Part shown: positions 6,842-9,184 of the stretch, one piece after another | How positions within the stretch are numbered: position 1 is the stretch's first letter | Layout: each line of letters opens with the position of its first letter | Assembly (NCBI GenBank): GCA_020850915.1 | Contig: JADZDV010000559.1 | Span: forward strand, 1-9,184 | Source of the DNA: Chloroflexota bacterium | GTDB lineage: Bacteria > Chloroflexota > UBA6077 > JADZDV01 | DNA: 9,184 nt | Direction: 5' to 3' | Translations under genes and position numbers: made by a program | Notes under the pieces: model-generated | The model's input: only the letters and a program-made list of their open reading frames with translations | What the model was told of the DNA's origin: nothing | Database searches by the model: none

Positions 6842-7321
6842 ATGCGACGGTTCGTTTCGGCACTGAGCGGTGTGGTTCTGCTGGTGGGGGCTAGCGCGTT
6901 GCCGGCATTCGCCTGGCCCGACATTCTGGTTGGACAGCCGAGCAACCTTCACGCCGGGGGCGACCTCGGATACTACATGTGGTCCGACGACGACGCTCAG
7001 GGCACTCTCCACATTCGGACGACGGGACCGGGGCCACGCCATCTCTTCCGCGCGGTGCTCAAGACCGACGGACAGTTCGAGAACGCCTCGCTGATCAGGG
7101 TCGAGGGCGACGACGGCTACCAGATCAAGGATGGCGGCAAGACGCTCGAGATTCGATTCGAGACCTGGGACCGCATCGACGGGATCGACTTCGACGTCAC
7201 CGGCGCCACTCGAGTGGACATGGACGCGAGCATCGACCGCCGACACGTCAACTCGCAGCGAATCTCTCTTGGCGCCAGCAACGTCGATCCCGGCCACAAT
7301 CCCTTCACGCTGTATCGGTAA
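6842..7321 (+). CDS. Small secreted protein of unknown function
   Basis: Predicted 159-aa protein with a classic Sec signal peptide: MRR start, hydrophobic core ending VLLVGASALP, and an AFA cleavage site at residue 24 before WPDI. The mature part of about 135 aa is acidic and beta-rich, with GGDLGYYMWSDDDAQGTLHI (39-58) and WDRIDGIDFDV near its middle. It has no cysteine, which argues against a lipoprotein or a disulfide-stabilised fold. I do not recognise a named family; the look is that of a small extracytoplasmic beta-sandwich. The ATG at 6842 follows GGGGG (6830-6834) by seven bases. The frame stays open upstream to 6458, but that part overlaps the helicase in another frame and is Arg/Ala-rich noise. 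It is the first gene after the helicase, 97 bases away, and may be transcribed separately. Confidence 0.85.
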   Translation: MRRFVSALSGVVLLVGASALPAFAWPDILVGQPSNLHAGGDLGYYMWSDDDAQGTLHIRTTGPGPRHLFRAVLKTDGQFENASLIRVEGDDGYQIKDGGKTLEIRFETWDRIDGIDFDVTGATRVDMDASIDRRHVNSQRISLGASNVDPGHNPFTLYR

Positions 7322-7358
7322 GTGCCGTTCAGGCGGCCCCAGTGGCTGCCTGCTGATG

Positions 7359-7397
7359 TCGAAGATGGCGCGTGACACCCTCACGCGCCATCTTCGA
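7359..7397. terminator. Perfect 17-bp hairpin between two plus-strand genes
   Basis: TCGAAGATGGCGCGTGA (7359-7375) is exactly complementary to 7381-7397, with a five-base CACCC loop. It lies 37 bases after the secreted-protein stop. No T-run follows on either strand. The simplest reading is a strong U-less terminator or 3'-end-protecting stem for the secreted-protein transcript. A protein-binding palindrome or mobile-element remnant is also possible. Confidence 0.55.
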
Positions 7398-7478
7398 TCT
7401 GAACCAGGCTGGCGCGTGGTCCAGCGCCCGCCGCGTGCCGCTTGAAATTCGGTACCGCTCGGGCGCACTCTTACAGGC

Positions 7479-8069
7479 ATGGCGGAACGACGCGTCCCAG
7501 CGAGCGCCAGCATGCGGCAGTGGTTTGGCCTGGACAGCATGGAGCCACCCGAGGCTGCTCGCGCCTTTCTCAGTCGATTCGTGCGCGAATGGCCCTTCAC
7601 GGCGGAGGCGCAGCGGCTGGCGCTGTCGATCAACTTCGAAGTCCACGATCTGTCGCGTTCGCTGGGCGGCGGCTTCTGGTTCCCGGAGACGCGGACCGTG
7701 CAGGTGCGCGGACACGAAGCCGAGGCACTCATTCACGAGTTGGCGCATGCCTACTGGGAGACCGCTCGGACGAAGCCCCGCGCGATCGACCGTCTCATCG
7801 ACGCTCTTCAGCGACTGGCTGAGGAACCGGACCCGAAGTACAGGCACCTCCAGAATCTCGCCCACCAGTACGTCGAGGGCGATCCGGACCAGAAGGACGA
7901 CAGCAGTCCAACCGGTTACTGGCAGGGCATGCGCAACGCGGACGGCTCATGGATCGACTGGGAAGTGTTCGCGGGACTGGCGAGCGGCTCGATGGCGAAC
8001 CTGGACGAGATGCCGCCCTACCTGCGCCTGCTCTACGAAGGGCTGTTCACCCCTACCGCGGTGCCTTGA
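7479..8069 (+). CDS. Putative HExxH zinc metallopeptidase
   Basis: Predicted 196-aa soluble protein. Residues 86-90 read HELAH in the helix LIHELAHAYWE, the classic zinc-binding and catalytic HExxH pattern. A second element, DWEVFAGLASG (160-170), places Glu162 as a plausible third zinc ligand, as in gluzincin-type peptidases. It is followed by MPPYLRLLYEGLF, a C-terminal end resembling small bacterial peptidases of this kind. The strand GGGFWFPETRTVQVRG precedes the HExxH helix. There is no signal peptide or membrane segment, so a cytosolic site is likely. Substrate is unknown. The ATG at 7479 has no clear Shine-Dalgarno; ATG 7512 (residue 12) is the alternative. TTGAAA at 7442-7447 resembles a -35 box but lacks a good partner. 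The stop overlaps the 3' end of the opposite-strand gene by 17 bases. Confidence 0.85.
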   Translation: MAERRVPASASMRQWFGLDSMEPPEAARAFLSRFVREWPFTAEAQRLALSINFEVHDLSRSLGGGFWFPETRTVQVRGHEAEALIHELAHAYWETARTKPRAIDRLIDALQRLAEEPDPKYRHLQNLAHQYVEGDPDQKDDSSPTGYWQGMRNADGSWIDWEVFAGLASGSMANLDEMPPYLRLLYEGLFTPTAVP

Positions 8070-8808
8070 TCTGGCGCGCCCTGAAATCCACCTGCGCCTC
8101 CAGACGGTTTTCTCGACCCGAGGCTTTGATGACACGGACCATGCGCAGTCGACTCGGCAGGAACTGGTCGTCGTCGATCCACCAGGTGTACGTCTCGATC
8201 CACAGCGCCGCGTCCGTCTGCGCCTCCAGCACGTAGACTCGGCGGTTCAGCAACGGCTCGATACCTTTCACCTCAACCGTGCCCGTCGCGAGAGAGCGTT
8301 TCCACTCCTCCGGCAGGTAGGTGGTGAACAGGGCACCCGCCGTCGCCGGCTGTCTGGCCCACTCGCCGCCGGCCTGCCGGGTCCAGACGACGTCCCCCAG
8401 GTGGATCTCCTCCTGCACGAAGTCGCCGCTCGCGCGTGTTATCGAGCGCGCCCCCCGGGTAGAGACGATCTCGATACTGTCGTCCGAGCCGGTACCCGTG
8501 CTCTTACCCGAGAGATGAGTGGCTGTAGTGTGGTCAAGCGCCGCCGTCAGCCTGTTGACGATCTCACCCGCCCCGAGCGGAGGCAGGTCTGGCGTGGGGG
8601 TCGAGAAGGGAATCGCTGGGCGGCGGAGTCCGCAGCCGCAGAGAATGAGGACGCCCAGGAGCAGCGCCGGCACCTGAGACGCGAGAGTGCGGGCGCTGTG
8701 TCGAGCGTTCGTGATGGAGATCCCTGACTGGGCTGCGCGTGCCGGGCAGGGAAGATTGCCACAGTCCGGTCTCGAGCCGCAACCGAACGGCCGCCTGGGG
8801 GTGGCCAT
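8053..8808 (-). CDS. Putative lipoprotein, possible LolA/LppX-like fold
   Basis: As drawn from the ATG at 8808 the product is 251 aa. A hydrophobic stretch VPALLLGVLIL (46-56) leads into CGCG, a plausible lipobox with lipidated Cys57 or Cys59, then a Pro/Thr linker (RRPAIPFSTPTPDLPP). The remaining ~175 residues alternate beta-strands (YTWWIDDDQFLPSRLRMVRV near the end), recalling LolA- or LppX/LprG-like half-barrels; that is a fold impression. The start is doubtful. The ATG leaves 45 residues before the hydrophobic core, with three cysteines and no Shine-Dalgarno. The next in-frame common start, GTG at 8673, would begin right at the core without a basic n-region. No clear intermediate ATG, GTG or TTG is in frame, so an unusual start or an upstream frameshift is possible. 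It is convergent with the peptidase gene, overlapping by 17 bases. Confidence 0.75.
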   Translation of the reverse strand: MATPRRPFGCGSRPDCGNLPCPARAAQSGISITNARHSARTLASQVPALLLGVLILCGCGLRRPAIPFSTPTPDLPPLGAGEIVNRLTAALDHTTATHLSGKSTGTGSDDSIEIVSTRGARSITRASGDFVQEEIHLGDVVWTRQAGGEWARQPATAGALFTTYLPEEWKRSLATGTVEVKGIEPLLNRRVYVLEAQTDAALWIETYTWWIDDDQFLPSRLRMVRVIKASGRENRLEAQVDFRARQIKAPR

Positions 8809-8898
8809 CAGAGTCTTGCGAGCGTCCCGGCGAACTCCAAGGGGCCGCTGCCGCCGCGCCGGTCTGACCCGGGTCTCCTGGAGCCAGCCTCAGAGCAG

Positions 8899-9047
8899 CC
8901 TGTCATCACGAGCTTGCGAGGGATCACTCGGTCACCACCGGTCTGCCCGGAGCCAACTGTTCCCCGACCTCATGCGCCTGCTCGGCCGGCCTGGCTCCCT
9001 CCACCGGTCTCCTCCCGCGTGATCCGTCGCAGGCTCGGGATGACAGG
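8899..9047. repeat. Foldback (inverted-repeat) element, copy 2
   Basis: Arms 8899-8927 (CCTGTCATCACGAGC...GGATCAC) and 9019-9047 are inverted complements at 26 of 29 positions. Nested inside are ACCGGT (8937-8942) with ACCGGT (9003-9008), and GGAGCCA (8949-8955) with TGGCTCC (8992-8998), with similar spacers on both sides (9 and 10 bases, then 6 and 4). The arms share the TGTCATC...GCGA..GATCAC pattern of copy 1 at 2051-2300, so both belong to one family. It fills most of the 334-base gap 8809-9142, where I see no gene. It lies between the 5' ends of two divergent genes. Confidence 0.75.
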
Positions 9048-9128
9048 TGACTATTGGGATGGCCGCGATAACCACGCAAGAAGTCCACGGACACCCACCG
9101 CCTGGACCGAACCGGGGTGGGGCGCCGC

Positions 9129-9134
9129 TATACT
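9129..9134 (+). promoter_or_regulatory. -10 box of the right-edge gene, near-leaderless spacing
   Basis: TATACT matches the sigma-70 -10 consensus at five of six positions and ends eight bases before the ATG at 9143. Transcription would then begin at about the start codon. No Shine-Dalgarno sequence lies between, and no good -35 hexamer is seen. Confidence 0.45.
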
Positions 9135-9142
9135 TTCGCGTC

Positions 9143-9184
9143 ATGGGCCGGTTCGTTCGCTGGCATGGTCTCGCGCTGGACGGC
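9143..9184 (+). CDS. 5' end of a gene cut by the window edge
   Basis: An ATG at 9143 opens 14 codons to the end of the window (MGRFVRWHGLALDG), with mostly G or C in third positions as in the neighbouring genes. The only support is the TATACT box just upstream and this codon use. Too little is present to name a product. Confidence 0.45.
   Translation, partial: MGRFVRWHGLALDG

Noticed and set aside
6764..7732. Minus-strand open frame (322 codons) opposite the secreted protein
   Set aside because: It spans the perfect hairpin and the intergenic gap, has no family motif, and opposes a gene with a clear signal peptide.
7372..8727. Long plus-strand open frame (451 codons) over the peptidase and lipoprotein region
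   Set aside because: The translation is Arg/Ser/Thr-rich and low in pattern. It conflicts with the HELAH peptidase in another frame and with the minus-strand gene that has a lipobox-like segment.

Overview
This is a high-GC bacterial window, most likely chromosomal. It carries six complete protein-coding genes, one gene start cut by the right edge, and two intergenic regions holding members of one foldback repeat family. The lineage is inferred only. High GC, a Get3/ArsA-type ATPase with a C-terminal small-heat-shock-like domain, a Ski2/HelY-like helicase, and starts sitting a few bases after a TANNNT box (leaderless type) together fit Chloroflexota (Thermomicrobia/Sphaerobacter-like) best. 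An actinobacterial or other high-GC origin is not excluded. No rRNA, tRNA, CRISPR array, transposase or phage gene is visible.

Layout, left to right. (1) 54-1259, minus: Get3/ArsA-type ATPase. (2) 1454-1927, plus, divergent from it: a small protein with a possible PH-like domain and a single C-terminal hydrophobic segment, i.e. a candidate tail-anchored protein. (3) 1928-2715: a gene-free region with a roughly 250-bp foldback repeat, a degenerate extra copy, a 19-bp tandem duplication and terminator hairpins for the next gene. (4) 2716-3984, minus: an alpha/beta hydrolase of the FrsA / 2,6-dihydroxypseudooxynicotine-hydrolase type. (5) 4210-6744, plus, divergent: a large Ski2/Mtr4/HelY-like helicase with a basic disordered tail. 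(6) 6842-7321, plus: a small secreted protein of unknown function. (7) A perfect 17-bp hairpin at 7359-7397. (8) 7479-8069, plus: a small HELAH-type putative zinc peptidase. (9) 8053-8808, minus: a putative lipoprotein whose 3' end overlaps that of the peptidase gene. (10) 8809-9142: a second foldback repeat. (11) From 9143, plus: a truncated gene start behind a TATACT box.

The genes do not form one operon or a recognisable pathway; most are single transcription units in divergent or convergent pairs. The two observations most worth following are the Get3d-like ATPase paired head-to-head with a candidate tail-anchored protein, and the foldback family, whose two copies share their ends and carry further nested, almost symmetrically spaced complementary segments. 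The first would matter because Get3 targets tail-anchored proteins in eukaryotes, while clients of the bacterial forms are poorly defined. Both are hypotheses from sequence reading alone.
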